Source: Sandaracinus amylolyticus (GTDB lineage: Bacteria; Myxococcota_A; Polyangia; Polyangiales; Sandaracinaceae). From it: a DNA stretch of 64,000 nt. The notes under the pieces were generated by a model, which ran no database searches, was not told where the DNA came from, and saw nothing but the letters and a program-made list of their open reading frames with translations. This document shows positions 30,528-40,687 of this stretch, piece after piece. Location of the stretch: the NCBI RefSeq assembly GCF_000737325.1, contig NZ_CP011125.1, positions 1,860,001 to 1,924,000 on the forward strand. The letters are read 5' to 3'. Position 1 is the stretch's first letter, and the number at the start of each line of letters is the position of its first letter. Made by a program: the position numbers and the translations under genes.

Positions 30528-31745
30528 ATGCGTTCGTTCGGGTCGATCGCTGCGGCGATCTGCGCTGTCGTGTGTTGGCTCGGGGCGAGCGGCGTGGCTC
30601 GCGCGCTCACGCTCGAAGAGGCGCTCGCGCGGGCCCGGGAGCGCGCGCCGGATCTGATCGCGTCGCGCGCCGAGCTCGCCGAGGCGCGCGGCGAGGTCAC
30701 GTCGGCGGCGGTGCCGCTCCGGACGAACCCGCTGATCGAGGCGCAGGGCGGGCCGCGCTACACGACCGACGGCGAGTGGATCGTGCAGCTCAGCGTCGGG
30801 ATCGAGCAGGTGTTCGAGCTCTCCGACGCGCGCGGCGCGCGCATCGACGCGGCGCGCGCGAGGGTCGCGTCGGCCGAGGCGGCGCTCGCGGACGTCGCGC
30901 GGGTGCTGACGGCGGAGGTCGCGTCGCGATATCTCGCTGCGCTCGCGGCGCGGGATCGTGCGGCGCTCGCGGAGTCGGGCCTCGAGCTGCTCGACACGAT
31001 GCGCGAGGTCGCGCAGCGCCGGGTGGACGCCGGAGACGCGTCGATCGTCGACGTGCGGAGGATCGAGCTCGCGCGCGCCGCGGCGCTGTCGGAGCGGGAC
31101 GATGCGCGCGCGGAGCTGCGGCGCGAGATCGGGGCGCTCCGCCTGCTGCTCGGGATCCCCGCAGCCGACGCGCTCGACGTCGAGGGCGATCTCGCGTCCA
31201 TCGCGGTGGCGTGGCGCGCGTCGACGGAGAGCGGCGAGCGTGCGGACGTCGTCGCGGCGCGCGCGAGAGAGCGCGAGGCGCGCGCGCGCGTCCGCGTCGC
31301 CGAAGCGCTCGCGGTGCCGGAGCTCGTCGCAGGGCTCGCGTATCAGCTCGAAGAGCACGATCACATGGGGCTGCTGACGCTCGGCTTCACGCTGCCGGTG
31401 TTCGACGCGGGGCACGGCGCGCGCGAGCAGGCGCACGCGCGGCTCGATGCTGCACGCGCCGAGCTCGAGCGACGCGAGTCGACGGTCGCGGTGCAGATCG
31501 CGACGGCGCGCGAGGCGTACGACGCGGCGGTCGATGCGCTCGCGGCGAGCGTGGAGTCGGCGCGATCGGCGGGCGAGGTGGAGGTGCTCGTCGCGCGCGC
31601 GTGGGACGCGGGCGAGCTGCCTCTCGGCGAGGTGCTCCTCGCGCGTCGTGAGGTGGTGGAGGCGCGAACGCTGCTCGTGACGAGAGCGCGAGACGCCGCG
31701 AGCGCGCGCATGACGCTCGAAGCGGCGGCGGGAGGTGCGCGATGA
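30528..31745 (+). CDS. TolC-family outer-membrane efflux channel (CusC/CzcC type)
   Basis: 405 residues. The signal peptide ends near SGVARA. TolC repeats of long alpha-helices: LTLEEALARARERAPDLIASRAEL, then RIDAARARVASAEAALADVARVL and the second copy from about 215. The opening LxxALxxA is typical of the family. It forms the outer-membrane duct for the metal efflux pump. Its stop overlaps the ATG of the adaptor gene (ATGA). The ATG at 30528 was chosen because the frame upstream is not signal-like. 113 bp separate it from the small Cys-rich gene. Confidence 0.88.
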   Translation: MRSFGSIAAAICAVVCWLGASGVARALTLEEALARARERAPDLIASRAELAEARGEVTSAAVPLRTNPLIEAQGGPRYTTDGEWIVQLSVGIEQVFELSDARGARIDAARARVASAEAALADVARVLTAEVASRYLAALAARDRAALAESGLELLDTMREVAQRRVDAGDASIVDVRRIELARAAALSERDDARAELRREIGALRLLLGIPAADALDVEGDLASIAVAWRASTESGERADVVAARAREREARARVRVAEALAVPELVAGLAYQLEEHDHMGLLTLGFTLPVFDAGHGAREQAHARLDAARAELERRESTVAVQIATAREAYDAAVDALAASVESARSAGEVEVLVARAWDAGELPLGEVLLARREVVEARTLLVTRARDAASARMTLEAAAGGAR

Positions 31746-32926
31746 CGGCGCGCGCGGCGGTGTGGCTGCTCTGTGCCGCGAGCCTCGGGTGCGGCGGCGG
31801 TGAGGCCGGCGAGCGCCACGAGGACGAGCACGAGCACGAGGCGCACGGCGACGAGCACGAGGCGGACGAAGGGCACGGCGAGGCCGAGGAGGGCGTGCTC
31901 GTGATCGATCGCAGCATGCTCCGCGATCTGCGCCTCACGACGTCGCCGGTGGAGGCGCGAGCGGGCGGCGAGATGGTCACCGCGCTCGCGGAGCTGCAGA
32001 CGGATCCCGATCGCAGCACCGACGTCGCGCCGCTGCTCGAGGCGCGCATCGAGCGGGTGCTCGTGAACGTCGGGGATCGTGTCGAGGAAGGGCAGCCGCT
32101 CGCGCACGTCGTGAGCCTCGGCGCGGCGCCCCTTCGCGCCGACGTGTCCGCCGCGAGCGCGCGCGTGCAGCTCGCGGAGTCGACGCTCGCGCGGAGGCGG
32201 GCGCTCGCGGAAGAGCGGATCGTGCCCGCGCGCGAGGTGCAGGAGTCGGAGGCCGAGCTCGCGCAGGCGCGCGCGGCGTTGGCCGCCGCGAGCGGCGCGG
32301 CGCGTGGTGTGCGCGGAGGGCCGCGAGGTCAGGTGGTGCTCACGAGCCCGCGCGCGGGCATCGTGCTCGCGCGCGACGCGATCGTCGGCGCGGTCGTGGA
32401 GCCCGGTCACGTGCTCTTCCGCGTCGCCGACATCTCGGAGCTCTGGGTGGTCGCGCACGTGTTCGAGCGCGACGCGGTGCGCATCGAGCGCGGTGCGCCG
32501 GTGCGGGTGTCGCTCGCGGCGCGGCCCGGCGCCGCGCTCGACGCGTCGGTCACGCGGGTCGGCACGCAGGTCGACACGCGCTCGCGCACGCTCGACATCG
32601 TGACGGCGCTGAGCAACGCCGACGGGACGCTGCGGCCCGGGATGGCGGCGACCGCGTCGATCGCGATCGGCGAGCGCGACGACCGGCTGCTCGCGGTGCC
32701 GAGCGGCGCGCTGCAGCGGCTCGCCGAGGGGTGGGTCGTGTTCGTCCCGCGTGGCGAAGGACGCTTCGAGGCGCGCGAGGTCGGGCGCGGGCGCGACTTC
32801 GGCGGCGAGGTCGAGATCGTCTCGGGCCTCACCGAAGGCGAGAGCGTCGTCGTCGACGGCGCGTTCCTCCTCAAGGCCGAAGCCGAGCGCGCGCAGGGCG
32901 GCGGCGACGAGCACCACCACCACTGA
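31742..32926 (+). CDS. RND periplasmic adaptor lipoprotein (CusB/CzcB type)
   Basis: 394 residues; lipobox SLGC (Cys17). Next comes a His/Glu-rich stretch with six His (26, 30, 32, 35, 39 and 45), then biotinyl-lipoyl halves (VLVNVGDRVEEGQPLAHV and ARDAIVGAVVEPGHVLF) flanking an alpha-hairpin (about 125-190), a beta-barrel and a membrane-proximal domain (VSGLTEGESVVVDGAFLLKAE). The C-terminus is DEHHHH. The His clusters at both ends suggest direct metal capture. It connects the inner-membrane pump with the TolC-like channel and is translationally coupled to the latter. Confidence 0.92.
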   Translation: MTARAAVWLLCAASLGCGGGEAGERHEDEHEHEAHGDEHEADEGHGEAEEGVLVIDRSMLRDLRLTTSPVEARAGGEMVTALAELQTDPDRSTDVAPLLEARIERVLVNVGDRVEEGQPLAHVVSLGAAPLRADVSAASARVQLAESTLARRRALAEERIVPAREVQESEAELAQARAALAAASGAARGVRGGPRGQVVLTSPRAGIVLARDAIVGAVVEPGHVLFRVADISELWVVAHVFERDAVRIERGAPVRVSLAARPGAALDASVTRVGTQVDTRSRTLDIVTALSNADGTLRPGMAATASIAIGERDDRLLAVPSGALQRLAEGWVVFVPRGEGRFEAREVGRGRDFGGEVEIVSGLTEGESVVVDGAFLLKAEAERAQGGGDEHHHH

Positions 32927-32938
32927 GGCGCGAAGACG

Positions 32939-35900
32939 ATGCTCGAGACGCTCGTACGCTCCTCGGCGCGACGGCCTCTGCTGGTCGTGCTCCTCACGCT
33001 CGCGGCCGCGGCGATCGGCGCCGCGACCTTCTCCGACCTGCCGCGCGACGTGTTCCCCGATCTGTCGGCGCCGGTCTTCAACATCATCGTGCAGAACGCG
33101 TCGATGGGCCCCGAAGAGCTCGAGACGGCGATCGCGATCCCGCTCGAGAACGCGCTCGCCGGGCTGCCCGGCGCGCGGCGCGTGCGCTCGTCGTCGCAGC
33201 TCGGGGTCGCGCAGGTCACGGTCGAGCTCGAGCCCGACGCGGACTACTACCTCGGTCGCCAGCTCGTCGCGGAGCGCGTCGCGCAGGTCGCGTCCTCGCT
33301 GCCTCCCGGCAGCGAGCCGCCGCTGCTCTCGAGCCTGACCGGGCGGCTCAACGAGGTGATGGAGCTGACGCTCGAAGCGGCGCCTGGCGCCGCGGATCCG
33401 ATGACGCTCCGGGACCTCGCGGAGCTCGAGATCCGCAACCGTCTGCTCGCGGTGCCGGGCATCGCCGCGGTCGAGCGGCTCGGCGGATATCTGCGCGAGG
33501 TGCAGGTGCAGCTCGACCCCGAGCGGATGTCGGCGCGTGGGGTGACGCTCTCCGAGGTTCAGCACGCCGTCGAGACCGCGAGCGCGAACGCGGCCGCGGG
33601 CTTCGTGGTGCAGGGCTCGATCGAGTGGAGCGTGCGCGCGGTCGGTCGCGCCGAGCGCCCCGAGGATCTCGCGAGCACGGTCGTCGCGATGCGCGGGGAC
33701 GTGCCCGTGCTGCTCGGCGACGTCGCGGAGGTCCGTGACGCGCCCGCGATCCGTCGCGGTCTCGCGCATCGCCTCGAGGGCGAGGTCGTCAGCCTGCGCG
33801 TCGTGCGTCAGTTCGGCGCGGACACCGCCGAGGTCTCGGAGGGCGTCCACGCGGCGCTCGCGGAGCTGAGGCCGACGCTGCCCGAGGGCGTGTCGCTCGA
33901 GGTCGCGTACGACCAGGCCGAGCTCGTGGACGAGGCGCTCTCGGGCGTGGGGCGCGCCGTGCTGATCGGTGCGCTGCTCGTGGTGCTCGTGCTCTTCGTG
34001 CTGCTCGGCGACGCGCGCGGCGCGTTCGTCGTGACGCTCACGCTGCCGCTCTCGATCGCGATCGCGGGGCTCGTGCTGCCGTGGCTCGGTGTCGGGCTCA
34101 ACACGATGACGCTCGGCGGTCTCGCGATCGCGGTCGGCTTGCTCGTCGATGCGTCGATCATCGTCGTCGAGAACGTCATGCATCGCACCGAGGGGCTCGC
34201 CCGCGGACCGGAGCTGCGCGCGCGCGCGATCGACGCGGCGGCCGAGGTCGCGCGCCCGATCGCGTTCGCGACGCTGATCGTGGTCGCGGTGTTCCTGCCG
34301 CTCTTCGCGATGCAAGGGATCGAAGGACGCATGTACGCGCCGCTCGCGGCGGCGGTGATCGCGTCGCTCGGCGCGTCGCTCGCGCTCGCGCTGACGTTCA
34401 CGCCCGTCCTCGCGAGCATCGTGCTGCGCCCGAGCGCGAGCGCCGGCAGCGAGGTCGGCGTGGTCCGCGCGCTGCGACGCGCGTACGAGCCGCTCCTCGC
34501 GTGGGCGATGCGCCACGCCTGGCTCGTGCGCATCACCGCGCTGCTGGTCACCGTCCCCGCCGTCGTGATCGCGATGCGCATCGGCGGCGACCTCATGCCG
34601 CGGCTCGACGAGGGCGCGCTCCTCATCCAGACGGTGCTGCCGACCGAGGCGTCGCTCGAGGAGGTCGATCTCCTCAACCACCGCGTCGAGGACGCGCTGC
34701 GCGAGTTCCCCGAGGTCGACGACGTCGTGCGCCGCACCGGCCGCTCGGAGCGCACCGAGGACCCGATGCCGCACACGATCAGCGACGTGCTCGTCGTGCT
34801 CCGGCCCGACCGCGCGCGCAGCGGGCAGCAGCTCGCGGACGCGATGCGCGTGCGGCTCGAGCGCGTGCCCGGCGTGACGGCGCTGTTCACGACGCCGCTC
34901 GGCATGCGCATCGACGAGGGGCTCGGCGGCACGCCCGCCGACATCGCCGTGCGCATCTTCGGGCCCGACTCGGCGCGGCTCGCGACGTTCGCGGAGCAGG
35001 CGCGCGAGATCGTGGAGCGCGTGCCCGGCACCGCCGACGTGCGCGCCGAGCGCGCGAGCTCGCTCCCGCAGATCCGGATCGAGGTCGATCGCGCCGCCGC
35101 GGCGCGCGTGGGGCTCACGCCGGGCGACGTCGTCGAGGCGGTGCGCATCGGCATGGTCGGCGACGTCGCGGGCGAGCTGTGGCGCGGTCCGCGGCGCGTC
35201 GACGTCCTGCTGCGGCTGCAGGACGCGCATCGCGGAGACCTCGCCGCGATCCGCGGGCTGCTGCTCGACGGGCACGACGGCACGCGCATCCCGCTCGGCC
35301 AGGTCGCGCGCATCGAGCAGACGCTCGGGCCCGCCGCGATCCGTCGCGAGGCGGGCAGCCGTCGTGTCGCGGTCGAGTCGAGCGTCTCGGGACGCGACCT
35401 CGCGAGCACCGCGGCGGAGATCCGCGCTGCGCTGTTCGAGCAGCTCGAGCTGCCCACCGGCTACTTCTTCGACGTCGGTGGGCGCGTCGAGACCCAGGCG
35501 CGCGCGACGCGATCGCTCGCGCTCGCGATCGCCGTCGCGATCGCGGCGGTGCTCGTGCTGCTCTACATCGCGCTCGGCTCGCTCGAGGAGACGCTCGTCA
35601 TCCTCGCGACGCTGCCCGACGCGTTCGTCGGCGGGATCCTCGCGCTCTGGATCTCCGGCGAGACGTGGAACGTGTCGTCGCTGGTCGGGCTGATCGGGCT
35701 CTTCGGGATCGCCGTGCAGAACGGGCTCGTGCTCGTCACCCAGACGCGCGGGCTCGTCGCCGAGGGCTTGCCCTTCGAGGCGGCGCTCGAGCGCGCGAGC
35801 CTCGGCCGGCTGCGGCCCAAGGTGATGACCGCGGCGACCGCGATGCTCGGGCTCCTGCCGATCCTGGTGCTCCCGCTGCGCGGCACGGAGATCGAGCGGC

Positions 35901-36019
35901 CGCTCGCGATCGTGATGATCGGCGGGCTCGCCACGTCGACGCTGTTCACGCTGCTCGCGCTCCCCACGTTCTACGCGCTGGTCGAGCGGCTCCGGCAGCG
36001 CCGCGCGAGCGCGCGATGA
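32939..36019 (+). CDS. CusA/CzcA-family heavy-metal RND efflux pump
   Basis: 1026 residues, 12 transmembrane helices in the RND pattern. N-terminus LVRSSARRPLLVVLLTLAAA, porter loop DLPRDVFPDL. TM4 carries GLLVDASIIVVENVMHR: the proton-relay Asp is present but the DFG of zinc-type pumps is absent, closer to monovalent or undefined HME groups. TM helices continue through VLLYIALGSLEET and QNGLVLVTQTR to the end. It exports a metal cation from periplasm or cytosol using the proton gradient. It is the last gene of the efflux set, 12 bp after the adaptor, and converges on the sigma54 regulator with a 7-bp gap. Confidence 0.93.
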   Translation: MLETLVRSSARRPLLVVLLTLAAAAIGAATFSDLPRDVFPDLSAPVFNIIVQNASMGPEELETAIAIPLENALAGLPGARRVRSSSQLGVAQVTVELEPDADYYLGRQLVAERVAQVASSLPPGSEPPLLSSLTGRLNEVMELTLEAAPGAADPMTLRDLAELEIRNRLLAVPGIAAVERLGGYLREVQVQLDPERMSARGVTLSEVQHAVETASANAAAGFVVQGSIEWSVRAVGRAERPEDLASTVVAMRGDVPVLLGDVAEVRDAPAIRRGLAHRLEGEVVSLRVVRQFGADTAEVSEGVHAALAELRPTLPEGVSLEVAYDQAELVDEALSGVGRAVLIGALLVVLVLFVLLGDARGAFVVTLTLPLSIAIAGLVLPWLGVGLNTMTLGGLAIAVGLLVDASIIVVENVMHRTEGLARGPELRARAIDAAAEVARPIAFATLIVVAVFLPLFAMQGIEGRMYAPLAAAVIASLGASLALALTFTPVLASIVLRPSASAGSEVGVVRALRRAYEPLLAWAMRHAWLVRITALLVTVPAVVIAMRIGGDLMPRLDEGALLIQTVLPTEASLEEVDLLNHRVEDALREFPEVDDVVRRTGRSERTEDPMPHTISDVLVVLRPDRARSGQQLADAMRVRLERVPGVTALFTTPLGMRIDEGLGGTPADIAVRIFGPDSARLATFAEQAREIVERVPGTADVRAERASSLPQIRIEVDRAAAARVGLTPGDVVEAVRIGMVGDVAGELWRGPRRVDVLLRLQDAHRGDLAAIRGLLLDGHDGTRIPLGQVARIEQTLGPAAIRREAGSRRVAVESSVSGRDLASTAAEIRAALFEQLELPTGYFFDVGGRVETQARATRSLALAIAVAIAAVLVLLYIALGSLEETLVILATLPDAFVGGILALWISGETWNVSSLVGLIGLFGIAVQNGLVLVTQTRGLVAEGLPFEAALERASLGRLRPKVMTAATAMLGLLPILVLPLRGTEIERPLAIVMIGGLATSTLFTLLALPTFYALVERLRQRRASAR

Positions 36020-36026
36020 GCCGCGC

Positions 36027-39000
36027 TCACCGAGGGCGCGTCAGCCCGTGCTCGCGGAGGCGCCGATACAGCGTCATCCGCGGGATGCCGAGCTCGCGCG
36101 ACACGAGCGACACGTTCCACGCGTGCCGCTCGAGCGCGCGCGCGATGCGCGCCGGCTCGTCCTCGCTCGGGCTCGCGTGGATCACCGGCATCACGAGGTC
36201 GTCCGCGTCGATGCGCCGCCCGCGCGCGAACACGCTCGCGGCGCGCAGCACGTTCTCGAGCTCGCGCACGTTGCCCGGCCACGCGTGCCGCGCGAGGCGC
36301 TCCACCGCGCCGCGCGTGAGCTCGAGGCGCGGGTCGATCCGCTCGAGCAGGCTTCGCGCGATCCACGGGATGTCGTCCGCGCGCTCGCGCAGCGGGGGCA
36401 CGGGGAGCACGACGACCGCGAGCCGGTAGTAGAGATCCTCGCGGAAGCGCCCGGCGCGCACCTCGTGCTCGAGCCGCCGGTTCGTCGCGGACACGATCCG
36501 CGCGCGCACCGGGATCGTGCGTGCGCCGCCGACGGGACGCACCTCGCGCGACTCGAGCGCGCGCAGGAGCTTCACCTGCATCGCCTCGGACATCTCGCCG
36601 ACCTCGTCGAGGAAGAGCGTGCCGTCCGCGGCCTGCACGAAGAGCCCGGCGCGATCGCGGTCGGCGCCGGTGAACGCGCCGCGCACGTGGCCGAACAGCT
36701 CCGACTCGAGCAGCGACTCGGGGACCGCGCCGCAATTCAGGCCGACGAACGGACGATCGGCGCGCGGCCCGGCGCGATGGATCGCGCGCGCGACGAGCTC
36801 CTTGCCGCTCCCGCTCTCGCCTTCGATCAGCACGCTCGCCGTCGCGCTCGCGAGCCGCTCGATCGCCGCGACGAGCTTCCGCATCGCAGGGGTGCGACCG
36901 ACGAGCCCGTGGAACGACGACGCGCTCGGCGACAGCGCGTGACGCGAGAGGTGCTCGACCTCGCGCGTGCGCGCGTCGAGCAGCGCCTCGATGCGATGCC
37001 GCTCGTCCTCGAGCTCCAGCGTGCGCTGCTCGAGCTCGGCGCGGAGGCGCGCGTTCGAGAGCGCGATCGCGACGTGATCGGCGAACCCCGCCAACAGCCG
37101 CACGTCGGTGTCGTCGAAGCGCGCGCGCTCGAAGCGGTTGTCGAGGTAGAGCGCGCCGAGCACCGCGTCGTGGGCGCGCACCGGGACGCAGAGCACGGAG
37201 CGGAGGCGCATCGCGTGCACCGAGCGCTCGCCCGCGAACCGCTCGTCCTCGGCCGCGTCGGTCGTCAGGACGGGATCGCCGCGCTCGATCACGCGCGCCG
37301 CGATCGTGCGGCTGTACTTCGTCGCCGAGCCCGCGAGGTCCTCGCGATCGATGTTGCGCGCGACCGCGGCCGAGAGCGCGTCGCCCTCGCGCAGCAGCAC
37401 GAAGCCGCGCTCGGCGCGGGTGAGCTCGATCGCGGCGTCCATCGCGCGCTCGAGGATCTCGTCCGCGCTCTTCGCGCGCGCGACGTTGCGCGCCAGCTCG
37501 AGCAAGCGCTCCAGCTCGCGCGCGCGACCGTCGTCGCGCGTGGGGCTCGGCGCGCTCTCGGCGCGCATGCTCGCGAAGATCGGCGCGCGATCGGGGTGCC
37601 GCGCGAACGCCTCGCGCAGCGCGGGCGGCAGCGTCGCGGCGCATCGATCCCACGACGCGAGCGCGGCGCGCGCGTGCTCCTGGGCGGCGTGACGCGCGCC
37701 GGTCGCGGCGGCGACCCGCGCGCACGCGGCCTCGATGTGCGCGCGCAGGTCCGCCTCCTGCGGTGCGCGCGCCGACGCGCGCTCGAGCGCACGCATCGCG
37801 TCGTGGTGCGCGCCGCGCGCGGTCTCGTGCTCGGCCTGCGCCAGGTGGAAGCGCGCCCAGAGATCGTCGGCGTGCGCGGCCTCGATCGCCGCGCGCGCGA
37901 CGTCGAGCGCCTCGCGGACGTCCGCGCCACCGAGCCGCGCCGTCAGGATCATCGTCTCCGCGAGCTCGCGGCTCGATCGATCGGCCTCGAACGCGCGACG
38001 CAGCCGCGCGAGGCGCGCCCGTGCAGCGTCGCGATGCCCCTCGCGCAGATCGATCTCCGCCTCGACGAGCTCGGCCGCGCGCGCGGTGAACGGCAGCGCG
38101 TGTCGCTCCGCGAGCGCGCACGCCGAGCGGGCCAGGGCGCGCGCGCGATCGAGCGCGCCGATCTCGAGATAGAGCTGCGCGAGGTTTCCGCGCACCGACG
38201 CCTCCGCGCGCGGGATGCCGAGCGCGGCGGAGAGCTCGCGCGCCTCGTCGTAGAGCTCGAGCGCGCCCCCGAAGCGCCCCGCGCGATGGTCGATCGTCGC
38301 GAGGTTCAGCGCGGCGCTCGCGATCTGATCGAGCAGGCGATGCGCGCGCGCGAGCTCGAGCGCGCGCCGGTATCCCTCGGCCGCCTCGTCGAGCGCGCCG
38401 CGCCGGTACGCCGCGATCGCGCGGTAGCTGCGCACGCGCACCTCGGCGCGCGGATCGGTCGCGGCGCGCTCCGCGACGTCGAGGTGGTGATCGGCGGCGG
38501 GATCTCCGCGATAGGCGAGGGCGACCCCCAGCATCTCGTGGGCGCGCGCGAGGAGCGGCCCCTCGGGGAGCATCGCGATCGCGTCGCGCGCGATCGGCTC
38601 GGCCGCGACGTGATCGCCCGAGAAGACCAGCGCGCGCGCGCGCTCGATCGCGGCCTCGGCGCGCAGCGCGGGATCGACGACGCGCGCGAGGTGACGCAGC
38701 GCGATCGCGGGGCGGCTCAGCTTGAGCTGCGCGATCGCCGCACGGAGGTGGAGCGCGCCCGCGGGCGCGCCGCGTCGCCGGGCACGAGCGAGCACGCGGA
38801 TCGCCTCGTCGGCGCGCCCCGCGTCCTCGAGCGCGCGCGCGCAGCGCAGGACGACGTCGTGATCGACGGCGATCGCGGCGAGCTCCGACGCGACGGTGTC
38901 GACCCCCGACGCTCCGTCGCGCACGAGCTGCTCGAGCTCGTCGATGCGCCCCGCGCCGAGCAGGTGCCGCGCGCGTGATCCCGCGCTCTCCGCGCGATCG

Positions 39001-40577
39001 GCCAGCCGCGCGTGCGCGGCGCGCAAGGCCTCGTCGCCGAGCGCACGACGCGCGCGCTCGACGTCCTCGGCGCGCGCGATCCGCAGCGCTCCGTCCTCGA
39101 CGCGCGCGAGACCCTGGTGCACCAGCTCGATCGCGCCCTCGCGCTCGCTCGGCGCAGCGCCGCCCGCGGCGAGCTCGGCGAGCACCTCGCGCGCAGCCCT
39201 CGAGAGCGGCGCGACGTCGATCGCGCCCGACGTGGTCGTGCCGCGCCGCAAGCGCGCCGCGATCTCCCCGGGCAGGCCGCGCACCTCGCGCACGATCGGC
39301 TCGACCTGCGCCGCGGGCACGCGCCCTCCGAGCCAGCGCCGCACCGCGTCGTCGTCGAGCGGCGGCACGCGGAGCTCGAGCGCGCCTTCGAGCGATTCCC
39401 CGCGCTCGAGCGTGGTCACCGCGAAGAGCAGCGGATCGCTCGGCTCGAGCAGCGCCACGAGGGCGCGCGCGAGCGCGCGCTCCATCGGCTCGATCCGGTG
39501 GACGTCGTCGAGCACCAGCACGGTGCGAGTGCCCGCCGCGCGCACCCGTCGCAGCATCGCGATCACGTCGCGCGCATCGGCGACGCGCTGTCCCGCGATC
39601 CGCTCCAGCGCGCGCTGGAGGCGCGCCTCGCGCCCGATCGCCTCCTCGACGCGCACCCGCATCTGCGCGCGCCAGCGCAGCTCCGAGAGCAGGCGCGTGC
39701 GACCCGCGCCCGGCGCGCCCACGAGCGCGATCGCGCGCGGCCCCGATCGAGCGTGCACGAGCGCGTCGAGCGCCGACTCGAGCTGCGCGACGATCGCGTC
39801 GCGACCGATCGTGCGCGACGCGTCCGCCGGTCCCGACGTCGGCGGCGGCAGCGCGAGCAGGTCGCACACCTCGAGCACGTCGACCGGGCGCTCCGCGGGA
39901 TCGAGGGCGAGCAGGCGCGCGGCGAGACGCCGCACGTGCGCGGGCACGCGCCCGCGACACGCCTTCGCGAGCACCTCGAGCGTCCGCCCGAGCGCGAACA
40001 GATCGGAGCGCGCATCGCCCGGCTCGCCGCGCATCCACTCGGGCGCGACGAACCCCGGCGTGCCGCGCAGTTCGCCTTTGCGCAGGCCCGTCGCGCTCCG
40101 CGCGCCGACGCTGCGCGCGCAGCTGAGATCGATCAGCGTCGCGCCGCGCGCGCCGACCAGCACGTTGCGCGGCGTGAGATCGCCGTGGAGCACGAGGTTG
40201 CGGTGGAGCGTGAAGAGCGCGGAGAGCGCCTCCGCGAGCCGCGGCTCGACCGCGTCCCACGCGCGACCGCGTGCGTGCTCCTCGAGGTCGCGTCCTTCGA
40301 GCCGGGGCGCGGTGTAGAAGCCGTGCGCCGCGCCGTCGATGCGCGCGACGCCGACGTCGAGCAGGCGCACGAGGCTCGGATGCGCGAGCCCCGTGAGCGC
40401 GCCGAGCTCGTCGCGGAACGCATCGGCGAGCCCGGGCTCGTCGAGCGCGACGAGCTTGAGCGCGACCTCGTCGCCGGTGCGCTCGTCGTGCACCGCGAGC
40501 ACGGTCGACGCGCCGCCGCGCCCGAGCACGCCCTCGACGCGATAGCGATCCGCGATGATCGACCCGGGCGCGAGCAC
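36027..40577 (-). CDS. Kinase-ATPase-TPR-GAF-sigma54 activator fusion regulator
   Basis: 1516 residues. Order: protein-kinase fold (about 10-240) with Lys41 in VALKLV, but HGD (131-133) in place of HRD and DLS (150-152) in place of DFG; AAA/NACHT-like ATPase with Walker [10 protein letters not shown] (286-294) and Walker B LVLDDVH; long TPR-type array (about 520-1000); GAF domain (about 1030-1180); sigma54 AAA+ domain with GESGSGKE (1253-1260), GAFTGA (1300-1305) and FLDEVGEM; Fis-type HTH (1489-1511). It should open sigma54 promoters after an unknown signal. GTG at 40577 is preferred because the earlier GTG at 40631 would make the operators coding. It is divergent from the lipoprotein operon it probably controls. 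Confidence 0.9.
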   Translation of the reverse strand: MLAPGSIIADRYRVEGVLGRGGASTVLAVHDERTGDEVALKLVALDEPGLADAFRDELGALTGLAHPSLVRLLDVGVARIDGAAHGFYTAPRLEGRDLEEHARGRAWDAVEPRLAEALSALFTLHRNLVLHGDLTPRNVLVGARGATLIDLSCARSVGARSATGLRKGELRGTPGFVAPEWMRGEPGDARSDLFALGRTLEVLAKACRGRVPAHVRRLAARLLALDPAERPVDVLEVCDLLALPPPTSGPADASRTIGRDAIVAQLESALDALVHARSGPRAIALVGAPGAGRTRLLSELRWRAQMRVRVEEAIGREARLQRALERIAGQRVADARDVIAMLRRVRAAGTRTVLVLDDVHRIEPMERALARALVALLEPSDPLLFAVTTLERGESLEGALELRVPPLDDDAVRRWLGGRVPAAQVEPIVREVRGLPGEIAARLRRGTTTSGAIDVAPLSRAAREVLAELAAGGAAPSEREGAIELVHQGLARVEDGALRIARAEDVERARRALGDEALRAAHARLADRAESAGSRARHLLGAGRIDELEQLVRDGASGVDTVASELAAIAVDHDVVLRCARALEDAGRADEAIRVLARARRRGAPAGALHLRAAIAQLKLSRPAIALRHLARVVDPALRAEAAIERARALVFSGDHVAAEPIARDAIAMLPEGPLLARAHEMLGVALAYRGDPAADHHLDVAERAATDPRAEVRVRSYRAIAAYRRGALDEAAEGYRRALELARAHRLLDQIASAALNLATIDHRAGRFGGALELYDEARELSAALGIPRAEASVRGNLAQLYLEIGALDRARALARSACALAERHALPFTARAAELVEAEIDLREGHRDAARARLARLRRAFEADRSSRELAETMILTARLGGADVREALDVARAAIEAAHADDLWARFHLAQAEHETARGAHHDAMRALERASARAPQEADLRAHIEAACARVAAATGARHAAQEHARAALASWDRCAATLPPALREAFARHPDRAPIFASMRAESAPSPTRDDGRARELERLLELARNVARAKSADEILERAMDAAIELTRAERGFVLLREGDALSAAVARNIDREDLAGSATKYSRTIAARVIERGDPVLTTDAAEDERFAGERSVHAMRLRSVLCVPVRAHDAVLGALYLDNRFERARFDDTDVRLLAGFADHVAIALSNARLRAELEQRTLELEDERHRIEALLDARTREVEHLSRHALSPSASSFHGLVGRTPAMRKLVAAIERLASATASVLIEGESGSGKELVARAIHRAGPRADRPFVGLNCGAVPESLLESELFGHVRGAFTGADRDRAGLFVQAADGTLFLDEVGEMSEAMQVKLLRALESREVRPVGGARTIPVRARIVSATNRRLEHEVRAGRFREDLYYRLAVVVLPVPPLRERADDIPWIARSLLERIDPRLELTRGAVERLARHAWPGNVRELENVLRAASVFARGRRIDADDLVMPVIHASPSEDEPARIARALERHAWNVSLVSRELGIPRMTLYRRLREHGLTRPR

Positions 40578-40593
40578 TGTACCAAATGGTACA
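40578..40593. promoter_or_regulatory. Palindromic operator 1 (activator-binding-type site)
   Basis: TGTACCAAATGGTACA: perfect 7-bp arms with a 2-bp centre. It abuts the preferred GTG of the fusion regulator. The sequence resembles NtrC-class sites (TGCACC...GGTGCA), which fits the Fis-type HTH of the adjacent regulator. Confidence 0.75.
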
Positions 40594-40599
40594 CTCGAC

Positions 40600-40615
40600 T
40601 GTACCAAGTGGTGCA
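40600..40615. promoter_or_regulatory. Palindromic operator 2
   Basis: TGTACCAAGTGGTGCA, matching operator 1 at 14 of 16 positions, with one mismatch in the arms. Its centre is 22 bp (two helical turns) from that of operator 1, so bound dimers would sit on the same face. Confidence 0.75.
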
Positions 40616-40632
40616 ATCGCGGCGTGCTCACT

Positions 40633-40648
40633 CCGCGAATTCTCGCGG
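40633..40648. promoter_or_regulatory. Third inverted repeat in the same gap
   Basis: CCGCGA-ATTC-TCGCGG: perfect 6-bp arms with a different sequence from operators 1 and 2. It lies between operator 2 and the candidate sigma54 promoter and may be bound by another protein. Confidence 0.35.
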
Positions 40649-40656
40649 TTTCCGTG

Positions 40657-40671
40657 TGGCCCGCCTCCTGC
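40657..40671 (+). promoter_or_regulatory. Candidate sigma54 -24/-12 promoter
   Basis: TGGCCCGCCTCCTGC against consensus TGGCACG-N4-TTGC: GG and GC fall exactly 12 apart with two mismatches at less critical positions. It is correctly oriented toward the lipoprotein operon and about 50-85 bp from the operators. However, the predicted start near 40683 would exclude the RBS-like GAAGGGGA (40672-40679) from the transcript and leave a 5-nt leader, so either the site is chance or the gene is nearly leaderless. Confidence 0.45.
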
Positions 40672-40687
40672 GAAGGGGACCGTCCGC

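Noticed and set aside
31361-35275. 1304-codon leftward frame opposite the efflux operon
   Set aside because: It is a shadow of the adaptor and pump genes, rich in Arg and His without a recognisable fold.
40578-40631. Coding use of the operators through the earlier GTG of the fusion regulator
   Set aside because: No RBS, a non-family N-terminus, and two matched palindromes make a regulatory role more likely, although this is not proven.
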